Assembly: GCF_052050035.1 (NCBI RefSeq)
Contig: NZ_CP189882.1
Span: 2,852,001-2,916,000, forward strand
Direction: 5' to 3'
DNA length: 64,000 bases
Source of the DNA: Symbiopectobacterium purcellii_A
Lineage (GTDB): Bacteria; Pseudomonadota; Gammaproteobacteria; Enterobacterales; Enterobacteriaceae
Shown here one piece after another: positions 34,938 to 44,826 of the stretch; the stretch's first letter is position 1; every line of letters begins with the position of its first letter. Made by a program: the position numbers and the translations under genes. The notes beneath the pieces are model-generated. The model was not told the DNA's origin, searched no databases, and saw only the letters and a program-made list of their open reading frames with translations.

Positions 34938-36172
34938 AAACTAGTTGCTGAATAGAGACTTGCATTTTTTGTCAGGCTATTGAGAATAAAAAGAGGTTTA
35001 ACTTAGAGAATAAAGGTTTGAAATGATCAACAAAGAGCGGTTGTTACGAGATAATCGTTTATGTAAAGCAATCATTGGATTATGAGTCGAAGAATTGAAA
35101 AATTTAGCCGCTGAATTTTCAGCTTGTTATTGGCTTTGTTGAATAATTTAACCGTTTGATTTACATCTTCTTTAGTTAGAATGCATTTACAGAGAATGTA
35201 TTTTGTTAGAACGACAAATCAAATAGTTAGCACAATAAAAATCATTCCGAGAGGAAAAATTAGTCGTTGAAATTTTATAATGCTTATATAAATCAGTATC
35301 TTAAATTATTCAACAAAGCCCTTGTTATTTGATTTATCGGAAAAAGAATCGAAAAGATCACGAGCGGCAGATGGGTGCAGGGCAGAAAGGATTTATCCCA
35401 ACCCCATTAGATAAACTGCTTTTTATTTTATTGTATTTAAAATGTTATCCGACCTATTATTTGCAAGGACTTCTTTTTGGTTTAGATAGAACACGGGTAT
35501 GTCGCTGGGTAAAAATATTATTGCCGGTTTTAGAGATGACCTTGGGGCGAGAATGTGTTTTGCCCGCTCGTCAAATTCGCTCTGCTGAGGAATTTTTTCG
35601 CGCCTTTCCTGGAGTTAAAGACGTCTTTATTGATGGGACAGAGCGACCTGTCCAAAAGCCTAAGAATCTGCGTCGGCGAAAAAAAATGTATTCGGGAAAG
35701 AAAAGACAGACCACTCGAAAAGGGCTTATTATGACTGACGAAACAAGGCAAATTGGATTTATCCCCATGAGCAAAAATGGGCGCCGTCACGATAAACGCT
35801 TACTCGATAAAGTCGATATAATTCGCCATATTCCTCCTGAGGTAACCATCTGGGCAGATACCGGTTTTCAAGGTATAGAGAAACAGCATCCTAATACACA
35901 AATCCCAAAAAAAGGAACTCGAAAAAGACCTTTATCGCCTGAACAAAAACAAGAAAATAAAATAATCTCGGGCATCCGTATTACAGTTGAACACGCCATC
36001 GCGGGTATCAAGTGCCTCGGTTGCATGACCCAAATTTTACGGAATCGTAGACCCTTTATTGATGATACCTTCTTACTCCTTAGCGCCGGTCTTTGGAATT
36101 TCCATCTCAGAACAGCGTAAAATTTACTTCAATCACCGAAACACCCTTATTTCACTATTAAGCAACACGCTT
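34938..36172 (+). mobile_element. IS5-family element (copy 2) in flk, with 3-bp duplication AAT
   Basis: The ends AAACTAGTTGCTGAATAG and the inverted AAGCGTGTTGCTTAATAG are flanked by AAT on both sides (34935-34937 and 36173-36175). Subtracting MITE1 and its 9-bp duplication leaves 1037 bp. The transposase frame starts at 35023 but has a TGA in place of a Ser codon near codon 21 and is then cut by MITE1. The downstream frame (GVKDVFIDGTERPVQKPKNL, ending LLSAGLWNFHLRTA) is of the DDE_Tnp_4 type, as in ISL2/IS1031-like members. The copy is inactive. Confidence 0.92.
35132..35320 (-). repeat. MITE1 copy 4 with 9-bp duplication
   Basis: 189 bp, flanked by CTTGTTATT on both sides (35123-35131 and 35321-35329), inside the transposase gene of IS5 copy 2. 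Confidence 0.95.
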
Positions 36173-36980
36173 AATGACGTCCAGATTTTTTCCGTCGGCT
36201 CGCCCAGCAGCGCGGACAACCGCACCACCATCTGATTCAGGCTGTTCTGTTCGACGCTGGATAGCGGACGTTGCAGTAGGGCCGTGGTTGCGGCATTGGT
36301 CGCAACATTGGTGAGCGCATTTTGCACCAACGTTGTGGCAAGCGCGGGGGCTCTGCCGGAAGCGGCATTGAGCGGTGCTGCATCGGGCGGTGTTTGCAAC
36401 ATCGTCAGCACCCGTTGTAACTGGGGCTGCGTGAGCGCTTTGAGTTCGGTATGACCAAATTACTGACGTAAAAACTGAGTGACGCGCTGGCTGTTATTTC
36501 CCTGCGGCAGCAGCTCGGTCATGCGTTGCAACAACGGATGGCAGACGCTGCTTTGCTGTGTTTGAACCTGCACCAGTTGGTTCTGCAATGACTGTTCGGC
36601 GGCGGTAAAATGCTGACCGAGCAGCGTCTGGTTTGGCGCCAGGCCGATGTTCTGACGCAGTGTGGTCCAGATGGCATTGTTACTCAACGACGTCAGTGCC
36701 TGTAGCTTGACCACCAGCGTGTCCAGCGTGGCGCGTTGGGTAAAGCTAAGTGGGGAGTTCGCCGCCGCCGTATTGGAAGAGGAAGATGCAATGGCCGACG
36801 TCGGCGACGAGGGGGGACGATCTCCCGGCGTCGGGGTTCCCGGACTGCTGACAGGCTGCATCATGGACTCCTCGCTGCGTGAAAGGCACCCTGCATTCCC
36901 CGGGAGCCCTGAATAGGCAACGGAAATCATAGCAAGGTGTCTGGTGCGAGAATAGTCAGATCATACGGGAAAATGCGTTT

Positions 36981-37940
36981 TTATTTGCGGTTTGCTTCCA
37001 CGTCATGCGTTTGGATGGCGGACGTATGGCTATCCGACGTGCGCATAGCGTTGTGCTGAGCGCGCGGAGTGCGTATACGCTGCGCCATGACAACCCCGAG
37101 TAATACCATTATCCCGCCCACAATGTGGTAACCGTGCAGCGTTTCATGCAGCGATGTCACGGCGATCAGCTCTGTAAACACCGGCGTCAGATTAATGAAG
37201 ATACTGGCGTTATTGGCTCCGATTCGCATCACGCCGACGATCCACATCCAAGGGGCGAGGATCGAGGCAAAAATACCGGCGAACAGTACCAGCGGTAGGT
37301 TTTGCTTGGTGAGGGCAATACTTTCTGCCAACAATAAATTCGGCAGCAACAGCACAACGCCAAAGGCAATTTGCACGTAGAGCGACACCCAGGTAGGCAG
37401 CGCAATGGACCAGCGTTTGGTTAATACGCCGTACAAGGCATAGGCTAATGCGGCAATAAACATCATCACCTCGCCGCGTCCGATACCCTGCGCCAGAATC
37501 AGTGCCGGATGCCCACCGCTGATAAGCCAACTGATGCCGAAAAAAGAGAGCAGGCTGCCGCACAGTAAGCTCAAGGTGCGTACCACGCCGAGCAGTGGAA
37601 TGCTCATCAATACCGTGAGCAAGGGGATCAATGAGACCAGAATACCCATCATCAGCGCGCTGATGCTGTGTGCAGCATAGTAGGCCATGCTTTGGTAGAG
37701 CACCATGCCGAGAAACCCCAGAAACAGCAATTTTCCCCAGTGTAGCCTTATGGTACCTGCATGGCGCCGTAACTGAGGCAACATAAAGGGCGTCAGCACC
37801 AGCAGAGCCAACAGCCAGCGATAGAATGACATTGCCGCTGGATCGATGGCACCAACGGAAAGTTTATTAACGATCACGTTAAATGACCAAAACAGAACGG
37901 CGATAAGGGGGAATAACGCTTGCATGATAATAATTCTCAT
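36981..37940 (-). CDS. EamA/DMT-family inner-membrane transporter
   Basis: The 319-aa protein has ten hydrophobic segments and the two EamA halves (about residues 5-145 and 155-290), e.g. LFWSFNVIVNKLSVGAIDP and LAYALYGVLTKRW. The second half contains GANNASIFINLTPVFTELIAV. It exports an unknown metabolite. ATG codons at 37940 and 37925 are both possible; the second would put the Fur-like box immediately upstream of the gene. It was probably divergent from the broken AraC regulator now at 46812, from which IS insertions separate it. Confidence 0.85.
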   Translation of the reverse strand: MRIIIMQALFPLIAVLFWSFNVIVNKLSVGAIDPAAMSFYRWLLALLVLTPFMLPQLRRHAGTIRLHWGKLLFLGFLGMVLYQSMAYYAAHSISALMMGILVSLIPLLTVLMSIPLLGVVRTLSLLCGSLLSFFGISWLISGGHPALILAQGIGRGEVMMFIAALAYALYGVLTKRWSIALPTWVSLYVQIAFGVVLLLPNLLLAESIALTKQNLPLVLFAGIFASILAPWMWIVGVMRIGANNASIFINLTPVFTELIAVTSLHETLHGYHIVGGIMVLLGVVMAQRIRTPRAQHNAMRTSDSHTSAIQTHDVEANRK

Positions 37941-37944
37941 TAAC
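37926..37944 (-). promoter_or_regulatory. Fur-box-like sequence at the EamA start
   Basis: GATAATAATTCTCATTAAC matches 15 of 19 positions of the Fur consensus (GATAATGATAATCATTATC). It overlaps the first possible start codon and lies directly ahead of the second. Iron control of this transporter is possible but unproven. Confidence 0.4.
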
Positions 37945-38184
37945 CTGGTGAGTCAGTTTACGACAGGCGGGTTCGTTCTATATAAAGCGTGTTGCTTAAT
38001 AGTGAAATAAGGGTGTTTCGGTGATTGAAGTAAATTTTACGCTGTTCTGAGATGGAAATTCCAAAGACCGGCGCTAAGGAGTAAGAAGGTATCATCAATA
38101 AAGGGTCTACGATTCCGTAAAATTTGGGTCATGCAACCGAGGCGCTTGATACCCGCGATGGCGTGTTCAACTGTAATACGGATG

Positions 38185-38373
38185 GGCTTTGTTGAATAAT
38201 TTAACCGTTTGATTTACATCTTCTTTAGTTAGAATGCATTTACAGAGAATGTATTTTGTTAGAACGACAAATCAAATAGTTAGCACAATAAAAAGCATTC
38301 CGAGAGGAAAAATTAGTCGTTGAAATTTTATAATGCTTATATAAATCAGTATCTTAAATTATTCAACAAAGCC
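38185..38373 (-). repeat. MITE1 copy 5 with 9-bp duplication
   Basis: 189 bp, flanked by ATACGGATG on both sides (38176-38184 and 38374-38382), inside the left piece of IS5 copy 3. Confidence 0.95.
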
Positions 38374-38718
38374 ATACGGATGCCCGAGATTAGAGACTGT
38401 AAAATAATCTGTGTAAATGGCATTTTGAGGAAAACCTTCAAAGGATAACAAAATGCCTATCAGCAACGAACTTATTGACCAACTGCTTCAAGATTGTCAC
38501 TCCCCTCAGGATCTGCTGGGTGAATCAGGCCTACTCAAGGTGCTGGCTAAAAGACTGGCGGAACGGGTTCTTGAAGCTGAGATGGAGATGCACCTTGGGT
38601 ATGCTAAGCATGACCCGGCAGGTAATCATTCAGGCAACTCCCGCAATGGCAAGACATCCAAGAGCGTACGTAGCCAAAATGGGGAGATCGAGCTCGATAT
38701 TCCGCGCGACCGCAACAG

Positions 38719-38814
38719 TATAGCCAACCGACTTAAAAATGATTACATCCTATGCCCTGATATGCGGCAAAGAAGCATAGCTGGCTGTTATCAAAATAAT
38801 GTCGCTTGGCTATA
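38719..38814 (+). repeat. MITE2 copy 4
   Basis: 96-bp element at a TA in IS256 copy 2 (the joined sequence reads CAACAGTACCTTCGAG, as in the intact copy). Confidence 0.9.
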
Positions 38815-39189
38815 CCTTCGAGCCGACACTGATCGGTAAGAACGAAAAACAGCTTAACGGCTTCGATGACCGCATTATTTCTCTCTATTCCAGAGGGTTA
38901 TCAACCCGTGATATTCAGGCACACTTTAAAGAAGTCTACGGGGTCGATGTTTCCGCTGGCTTCATTTCTCAAGTGACCAATGCTGTGATGGATGAAGTTA
39001 AGCGCTGGCAGCAACGGCCGCTGGATGCGCTTTATCCCATTGTTTACCTTGACTGTATTGTTGTCAAAAGCCAGGACGGCGGAGCCGTGGCCAACAAGTC
39101 TGTTTATCTGGCCCTCGGCGTCAACGGCCAGGGCGAAAAAGAGCTGCTGGGGCTATGGATAGCCAAAACTGAGGGGGCCAAGTTCTGGT

Positions 39190-40080
39190 TATAGCTAAAC
39201 GACTTAATTTTGATTACATTATTTAAATGAGCTATTCAATTGATTTTATACGTAAAGTGATATCTACACGGAAAAACGAAGGGTTGAGTATCCGAGAAAC
39301 AGCGAAGCAATTTCGGATTGGCCCTGCCTCTGTATCGCGTTGGATTAATCAAATAGAGTCAAAAGCATCGACCACGCGTCAGCGAAAGATCGATAAATCC
39401 GAGTTGATAAAAGATGTTGAACAATATCCAGATGCTTACCAAAAAGAACGTGCAGAGCGTTTTGGCGTTTGTCAGAAGGCCATTTGGCAAGCGCTTAAAA
39501 AGCTGGGATTGACCTATAAAAAAAACTCTACGTCATCCGAAAGCCGACGAAAACGCCCGGCAGGGATTTCAACAAAAAAAACAACAGTATGAAAAAGAAG
39601 GTAAACCTATTGTTTTTATTGATGAAAGTGGTTTTTCACACGATACCCCACGGACTCACGGCTATTCCCCAAAAGGTCAACGGTGTTTTGGCCTGAAGAA
39701 CGGGGGAGCTAGGGGAAGAACAAATGTTATCGGCGCTTTATTAGGCACAACGCTGTTTGCTATCGGATTATTTGATATCAATATTAACAGCGATGTTTTC
39801 TATGCCTGGGTCACACAAGTCCTTATCCCAGTACTCCCTAAAAACAGTGTAATCATGATGGACAATGCCACTTTTCACAAAAAACATAATATTCAACAAG
39901 TCATCATCGATGCAGGGTATATGGTGGAGTATTTGCCTACATATTCGCCAGATCTTAACCCAATTGAGCATAAATGGGCACAAGCAAAAAGCAAAAAGCA
40001 AAAAAAGAGAGATGGGTTGCGATACAGAGAGTTTGTTCTCAGTCCATATGGTGTAATCAAAATTAAGTCGCTTGGCTATA
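39190..40080 (+). mobile_element. IS630-family element (copy 2)
   Basis: 891 bp, inserted at a TA of the IS256 transposase gene (CTGGTTATCTGTGATG when rejoined). OrfA runs from 39227 (121 aa) and the DDE frame from about 39525 to 40080. They are offset by one base at the same eight-A run (39518-39525) as in copy 1. Apart from the offset no lesion is seen. Confidence 0.93.
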
Positions 40081-40379
40081 TCTGTGATGACAGAACTGAA
40101 AAATCGTGGGCTAAAGGACATCTTCGTCGCCTGCTGCGATGGCCTGAAAGGCTTTCCTGATGCCATTGAAGCTGTTTACCCGCATACGCGGGTACAGCTC
40201 TGCATTGTGCATCAGGTACGGAACTCGCTGCGCTACGTCGGCTGGAAAGAGCGTAAGGCCGTTGCTGCTGACCTGCTCACCATCTATAGTTCCGCAACGC
40301 TAGAGGGCGCTGAAGAGGCCCTGGATGCCTTCGCGGCCAAATGGGATGAGCAGTTCCCGACGATCAGCCCGTCGTGGAG

Positions 40380-41688
40380 GAGTCTGTAAAGAATTTTGTG
40401 TAAATGGCTCCATTGCTTAACCGGAGATTCGTTCTCCATACATCAACATGAATTGGCTCATAGCAGGTTTCCAGTCTCTGATTGGCAAGGTCCATTTAGC
40501 AGAGATATTATGCAAGGCTAGATAGAGTAATTTTATCACCGAGTCATCCGTTGGAAATATTCGTCGCGTTTTCGTTATCTTGCGCAATGAAGCATTTAAC
40601 GACTCTATCGCGTTGGTGGTGTAGATAACCTTGCGGATCTCCGGCGGAAAGTCAAAAATGACGATGAGACGTTCCCAATTATTTCTCCACGACGGGCTGA
40701 TCGTCGGGAACTGTTCATCCCATTTGGCCGCGAAGGCATCCAGGGCCTCTTCAGCGCCCTCTAGCGTTGCGGAACTATAGATGGTGCGCAGGTCAGCAGC
40801 AACGGCCTTACGCTCTTTCCAGCCGACGTAGCGCAGCGAGTTCCGCACCTGATGCACAATGCAGAGCTGTACCCGCGTATGCGGGTAAACAGCTTCAATG
40901 GCATCAGGAAAGCCTTTCAGGCCATCGCAGCAGGCGACGAAGATGTCCTTTAGCCCACGATTTTTCAGTTCTGTCATCACAGATAACCAGAACTTGGCCC
41001 CCTCAGTTTTGGCTATCCATAGCCCCAGCAGCTCTTTTTCGCCCTGGCCGTTGACGCCGAGGGCCAGATAAACAGACTTGTTGGCCACGGCTCCGCCGTC
41101 CTGGCTTTTGACAACAATACAGTCAAGGTAAACAATGGGATAAAGCGCATCCAGCGGCCGTTGCTGCCAGCGCTTAACTTCATCCATCACAGCATTGGTC
41201 ACTTGAGAAATGAAGCCAGCGGAAACATCGACCCCGTAGACTTCTTTAAAGTGTGCCTGAATATCACGGGTTGATAACCCTCTGGAATAGAGAGAAATAA
41301 TGCGGTCATCGAAGCCGTTAAGCTGTTTTTCGTGCTTACCGATCAGTGTCGGCTCGAAGGTACTGTTGCGGTCGCGCGGAATATCGAGCTCGATCTCCCC
41401 ATTTTGGCTACGTACGCTCTTGGATGTCTTGCCATTGCGTGAGTTGCCTGAATGATTACCAGCCGGGTCATGCTTAGCATACCCAAGGTGCATCTCCATC
41501 TCAGCTTCAAGAACCCGTTCCGCCAGTCTTTTAGTCAGCACCTTGAGTAGGCCTGATTCACCCAGCAGATCCTGAGGGGAGTGACAATCTTGAAGCAGTT
41601 GGTCAATAAGTTCGTTGCTGATAGGCATTTTGTTATCCTTTGAAGGTTTTCCTCAAAATGCCATTTACACAGATTATTTTACAGTCTC
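40380..41688 (-). mobile_element. IS256-family element (copy 3), complete and apparently active
   Basis: 1309 bp with GAGTCTGTAAAG / CTTTACAGACTC-type ends and an 8-bp target duplication TCGTGGAG (40372-40379 and 41689-41696). It is the only copy here that is uninterrupted and has a full transposase. It sits inside another IS256 copy. Confidence 0.96.
40417..41628 (-). CDS. IS256-family transposase, full length (403 aa)
   Basis: This is a mutator-type transposase with the usual IS256 order: N-terminal helical region (LLGESGLLKVLTKRLAERVL), a YSRGLSTRDIQAHFKEVYGV motif and the first Asp in YPIVYLDCIVVKSQDGG. The second Asp is in IFVACCDGLKGFPDAIEAVY, followed by the CIVHQVRNSLRYV signature, and the Glu is in YTTNAIESLNASLRK. 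The ATG has AAAGGATAACAAA upstream. This copy could supply transposition for the other IS256 copies. Confidence 0.96.
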   Translation of the reverse strand: MPISNELIDQLLQDCHSPQDLLGESGLLKVLTKRLAERVLEAEMEMHLGYAKHDPAGNHSGNSRNGKTSKSVRSQNGEIELDIPRDRNSTFEPTLIGKHEKQLNGFDDRIISLYSRGLSTRDIQAHFKEVYGVDVSAGFISQVTNAVMDEVKRWQQRPLDALYPIVYLDCIVVKSQDGGAVANKSVYLALGVNGQGEKELLGLWIAKTEGAKFWLSVMTELKNRGLKDIFVACCDGLKGFPDAIEAVYPHTRVQLCIVHQVRNSLRYVGWKERKAVAADLRTIYSSATLEGAEEALDAFAAKWDEQFPTISPSWRNNWERLIVIFDFPPEIRKVIYTTNAIESLNASLRKITKTRRIFPTDDSVIKLLYLALHNISAKWTLPIRDWKPAMSQFMLMYGERISG

Positions 41689-41948
41689 TCGTGGAGAAAT
41701 AATTGGGAACGTATCATCGTCATTTTTGACTTTCCGCCGGAGATCCGCAAGGTTATCTACACCACCAACGCGATAGAGTCGTTAAATGCTTCATTGCGCA
41801 AGATAACGAAAACGCGACGAATATTTCCAACGGATGACTCGGTGATAAAATTACTCTATCTAGCCTTGCATAATATCTCTGCTAAATGGACCTTGCCAAT
41901 CAGAGACTGGAAACCTGCTATGAGCCAATTCATGTTGATGTATGGAGA

Positions 41949-42197
41949 GGCTTTGTTGAATAAATCAGAATTAGCCGACAGGATGACTCCCTCTGCTACA
42001 CCTGTTATCCTATCCTGACGCTGTGTGGCATACCCAACAACGTCATACGGTTCAGCGCTTTGACCATCGCTATGGCTTCACCTACTTGAGCCTCATAGTC
42101 ACGCAGGCTCAGATGGCCACCCAGCAAAGTTTTTATGCGGAACATCGCTGTTTCTGCCACTGAACGCCGGTGATAACCCACTTTCTTTTTCCACATA
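41949..42197 (-). mobile_element. IS903-type (IS5 family) element, 3' half
   Basis: It begins with the IS903-like terminus GGCTTTGTTGAATAAATC and encodes, on the minus strand (42196-42005), the transposase C-terminus (WKKKVGYHRRSVAETAMFRI to LLGMPHSVRIG). The break is at a TA next to MITE2 (42196). The other half lies at 44243-44826. Confidence 0.88.
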
Positions 42198-42291
42198 TAG
42201 CCAACCGACTTAAAAATGATTACATCCTATGCCCTGATATGCGGCAAAGAAGCATAGCTGGCTGTTATCAAAATAATGTCGCTTGGCTATA
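42196..42291 (+). repeat. MITE2 copy 5, left border of the trapped segment
   Basis: 96-bp element joining the IS903 3' half to about 60 bases of unique DNA (42292-42353). Confidence 0.88.
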
Positions 42292-42353
42292 TTACGTAAG
42301 GGATAACGCAAGGCTACTCCTCGACAGGAGAGGGATGAAGCGATTTTTTGATA

Positions 42354-43797
42354 AAGCGTGTTGCTTAATAGTAAAATAAGGGTGTTTCGGTGATTGAAGT
42401 AAATTTTACGCTGTTCTGAGATGGAAATTCCAAAGACCGGCGCTAAGGAGTAAGAAGGTATCATCAATAAAGGGTCTACGATTCCGTAAAATTTGGGTCA
42501 TGCAACCGAGGCGCTTGATACCCGCGATGGCGTGTTCAACTGTAATACGGATGCCCGAGATTATTTTATTTTCTTGTTTTTGTTCAGGCGATAAAGGTCT
42601 TTTTCGAGTTCCTTTTTTTGGGCTTTGTTGAATAATTTAACGTTTTGATTTACAACTTCTTTAGGTGGGATGCATGTACAGAAAATGTATTTTGTTAGAG
42701 CGATAAATCAAATAGTTAGCACAATAAAAAGCGGCTTTGTTGAATAATTTAACCGTTTGATTTACATCTTCTTTAGTTAGAATGCATTTACAGAGAATGT
42801 ATTTTGTTAGAACGACAAATCAAATAGTTAGCACAATAAAAAGCATTCCGAGAGGAAAAATTAGTCGTTGAAATTTTATAATGCTTATATAAATCAGTAT
42901 CTTAAATTATTCAACAAAGCCTCAACAAAGCCATAAAAAGCATTACGGTAGTAAAATTTAGTCGTTAAAATTTTATAATACCCATTTAAATCAGTATTTT
43001 AAATTATTCAACAAAGCCCTTTTTTTGGGATTTGTGTATTAGGATGCTGTTTATCTATACCTTGAAAACCGGTATCTGCCCAGATGGTTACCTCAGGAGG
43101 AATATGGCGAATTATATCGACTTTATCGAGTAAGCGTTTATCGTGACCGCGCCCATTTTTGCTCATGGGGATAAATCCAATTTGCCTTGTTTCGTCAGTC
43201 ATAATAAGCCCTTTTCGAGTGGTCTGTCTTTTCTTTCCCGAATACATTTTTTTTCGCCGACGCAGATTCTTAGGCTTTTGGACAGGTCGCTCTGTCCCAT
43301 CAATAAAGACGTCTTTAACTCCAGGAAAGGCGCGAAAAAATTCCTCAGCAGAGCGAATTTGACGAGCGGGCAAAACACATTCTCGCCCCAAGGTCATCTC
43401 TAAAACCGGCAATAATATTTTTACCCAGCGACATACCCGTGTTCTATCTAAACCAAAAAGAAGTCCTTGCAAATCATAGGTCGGATAACATTTTAAATAC
43501 AATAAAATAAAAAGCAGTTTATCTAATGGGGTTGGGATAAATCCTTTCTGCCCTGCACCCATCTGCCGCTCGTGATCTTTTCGATTCTTTTTCCGATAAA
43601 TCAAATAACAAGCTGAAAATTCAGCGGCTAAATTTTTCAATTCTTCGACTGATAATCCAATGATTGCTTTGCATAAACGATTATCTCGTAACAACCGCTC
43701 TTTGTTGATCATTTCAAACCTTTATTCTCTAAGTTAAACCTCTTTTTATTCTCAATAGCCTGACAAAAAATGCAAGTCTCTATTCAGCAACTAGTTT
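42354..43797 (-). mobile_element. IS5-family element (copy 4), with 3-bp duplication ATA
   Basis: Ends as in the other copies; ATA flanks both sides (42351-42353 and 43798-43800). Subtracting the MITE1 insert (42621-43018 plus 9-bp duplication) leaves exactly 1037 bp. The transposase reads from 43712 on the minus strand (MINKERLLRDNRLCKAIIGL) through the DDE_Tnp_4 core to about codon 233, where the insert stops it. Confidence 0.92.
42621..43018 (-). repeat. Divergent MITE1 variant, split by a standard MITE1
   Basis: The outer sequence is a MITE1 relative with several substitutions (42621-42732 and about 42933-43018), flanked by CTTTTTTTG on both sides (42612-42620 and 43019-43027). A complete standard 189-bp MITE1 lies at 42733-42921, followed by an extra TCAACAAAGCC. 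Confidence 0.85.
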
Positions 43798-43831
43798 ATA
43801 GAGAGTCAGGGTATATGCCACTCTTTGTGGG

Positions 43832-44041
43832 CTAATAGCGCGAAGGCCAAATCTCTTCTGGCCGTTTGCTCAACGCCTTGGCAATCAGCCGCTCGCCTTT
43901 GGGCCAGCGTCGCACCAACGCATTTGCCAGTGTTGATGACGCCAATCCCGCTTCTCGGGAAAGCGCTGACAGCGTCGTGCCACGCTTTTTCAAACCCGCT
44001 ACGATATCTGCCGGGTGCCAGTCCTTACCGTCCATTACCAT
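43832..44041 (-). CDS. Nlp/SfsB/Ner-family DNA-binding protein
   Basis: A 69-aa protein with the Ner-like helix-turn-helix: DWHPADIVAGLKKRGTTLSA, then SREAGLASSTLANAL, then WPKGERLIAKALSKRPEEIW and PSRY. Mu-type Ner and chromosomal Nlp/SfsB regulators share this pattern; E. coli SfsB is 92 aa. It lies in unique DNA trapped between MITE2 copies inside the IS pile, with an IS5 copy just downstream. The frame is intact; whether it is expressed is unknown. Confidence 0.8.
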   Translation of the reverse strand: MVMDGKDWHPADIVAGLKKRGTTLSALSREAGLASSTLANALVRRWPKGERLIAKALSKRPEEIWPSRY

Positions 44042-44054
44042 ACCCCGCTGTTAT

Positions 44055-44244
44055 TATAGCCAACCGACTTAAAAATGATTACATCCTATGCCCTGATATG
44101 CGGCAAAGAAGCATAGCTGGCTGTTATCAAAATAATGTCGCTTGGCTATATAGCCAACCGACTTAAAAATGATTACATCCTATGCCCTGATATGCGGCAA
44201 AGAAGCATAGCTGGCTGTTATCAAAATAATGTCGCTTGGCTATA
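44055..44244 (+). repeat. Two tandem MITE2 copies (44055-44150 and 44149-44244)
   Basis: Two near-identical 96-bp elements lie head to tail sharing one TA. The second abuts the IS903 5' part at its TA. Tandem insertion at the TA end of an existing element explains the arrangement. Confidence 0.9.
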
Positions 44245-44826
44245 TCATTACTCCCGCTCAGACGCTGATTCGCCACCGTATGGTTACGTTCATGGTACTT
44301 GTCCGGCCAGTATTTGGCTCCGCTTCGCGGCGGGATAAGGGGCCTGATTTTCTTTCTTAGCAACGCATCGTGGCAGTAACGGGCGTCATAAGCACCGTCT
44401 GCTGACACTTCCCTGATTTTTCGGTGGGTTTGGTTAATCAGGCCCGGCAGTGCCTGCGCATCTGTCGTTCCGCTGAGCGATAAGTCGGCACAGATAATCT
44501 CATGCGTCGCACTGTCTGCTGCCAGATGAAGCTTGCGCCACACTCTTCGTCTGTCAGCCCCATGCTGCCTGACTTTCCATTCACCTTCGCCAAAGACCTT
44601 CAGACCGGTACTGTCGATGACCAGATGCGAGATTTCACCACGCGTTGGCGTTTTTATGCTGATACTGACGGTTTTTGCCCGCCGACTGACCAGAGAGTAG
44701 TCCGGGCAGCGCAGTGGCAGGCTCATCAGTGTAAAAACCGAGTCGACAAAGCCCTGTAATGCCCGGAGCGACAGGTTAAACACGCGCTTTATCATCAAAA
44801 CCGTGGTAACAGCCATATCGGTGTAG
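44243..44826 (-). mobile_element. IS903-type element, 5' half of transposase
   Basis: The minus strand from 44816 encodes MAVTTVLMIKRVFNLSLRAL, then the IS5-family DDE region (ISHLVIDSTGLKVFGEGEWK, EVSADGAYDARYCHDALL), ending at NQRLSGSND by the MITE2. The first ~50 codons are cut off by IS630 copy 3 at a TA. Together with 41949-42197 it made one IS903 copy. Confidence 0.88.

Larger units (their letters stand above)
34297..36864 (-). pseudogene. flk: flk (flagellar biosynthesis regulator), disrupted
   Basis: Flk sits between fabB and pdxB in E. coli, as here. Pieces on the minus strand read in order: start at 36864 with GAGGAG upstream (MMQPVSSPGTPTPGDRPP) to FLRQ at about 36463, a TAA stop, then FGHTELKALTQPQLQRVLTM. 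After the IS5 element come LFQPALEANERQLLLDYSQN and, after MITE2, the C-terminal membrane anchor ending VCVVMFLLWVLF at 34297. Lesions are a nonsense codon, an IS5-family insertion (34938-36172, itself carrying MITE1) and MITE2 (34444-34539). Loss fits a non-motile symbiont. Confidence 0.9.
38393..41948 (+). mobile_element. IS256-family element (copy 2), five-part and truncated
   Basis: IS256 sequence is found at 38393-38718, 38815-39189, 40081-40379 and 41697-41948. It is interrupted by MITE2, IS630 and a second IS256 in opposite orientation. The right ~60 bases are missing where the IS903 end begins at 41949. The transposase (start 38453) is destroyed. Confidence 0.9.

Noticed and set aside
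35571..35790. Minus-strand frames of 67-86 aa, recurring at 43143 and 60799
   Set aside because: They recur only because they are the complement of the repeated IS5-family transposase.
40767..41054. 95-aa frame, recurring at 59855
   Set aside because: It is the antisense of the IS256 transposase.
43832..44041. Nlp/Ner-like gene as evidence of a Mu-type prophage
   Set aside because: No other phage gene is present; chromosomal Nlp/SfsB proteins have the same fold.
44055..44244. Tandem 94-bp repeats considered as a CRISPR-like array
   Set aside because: Only two units, no spacers, and each has IS630-type ends at TA; they are MITE2 copies.
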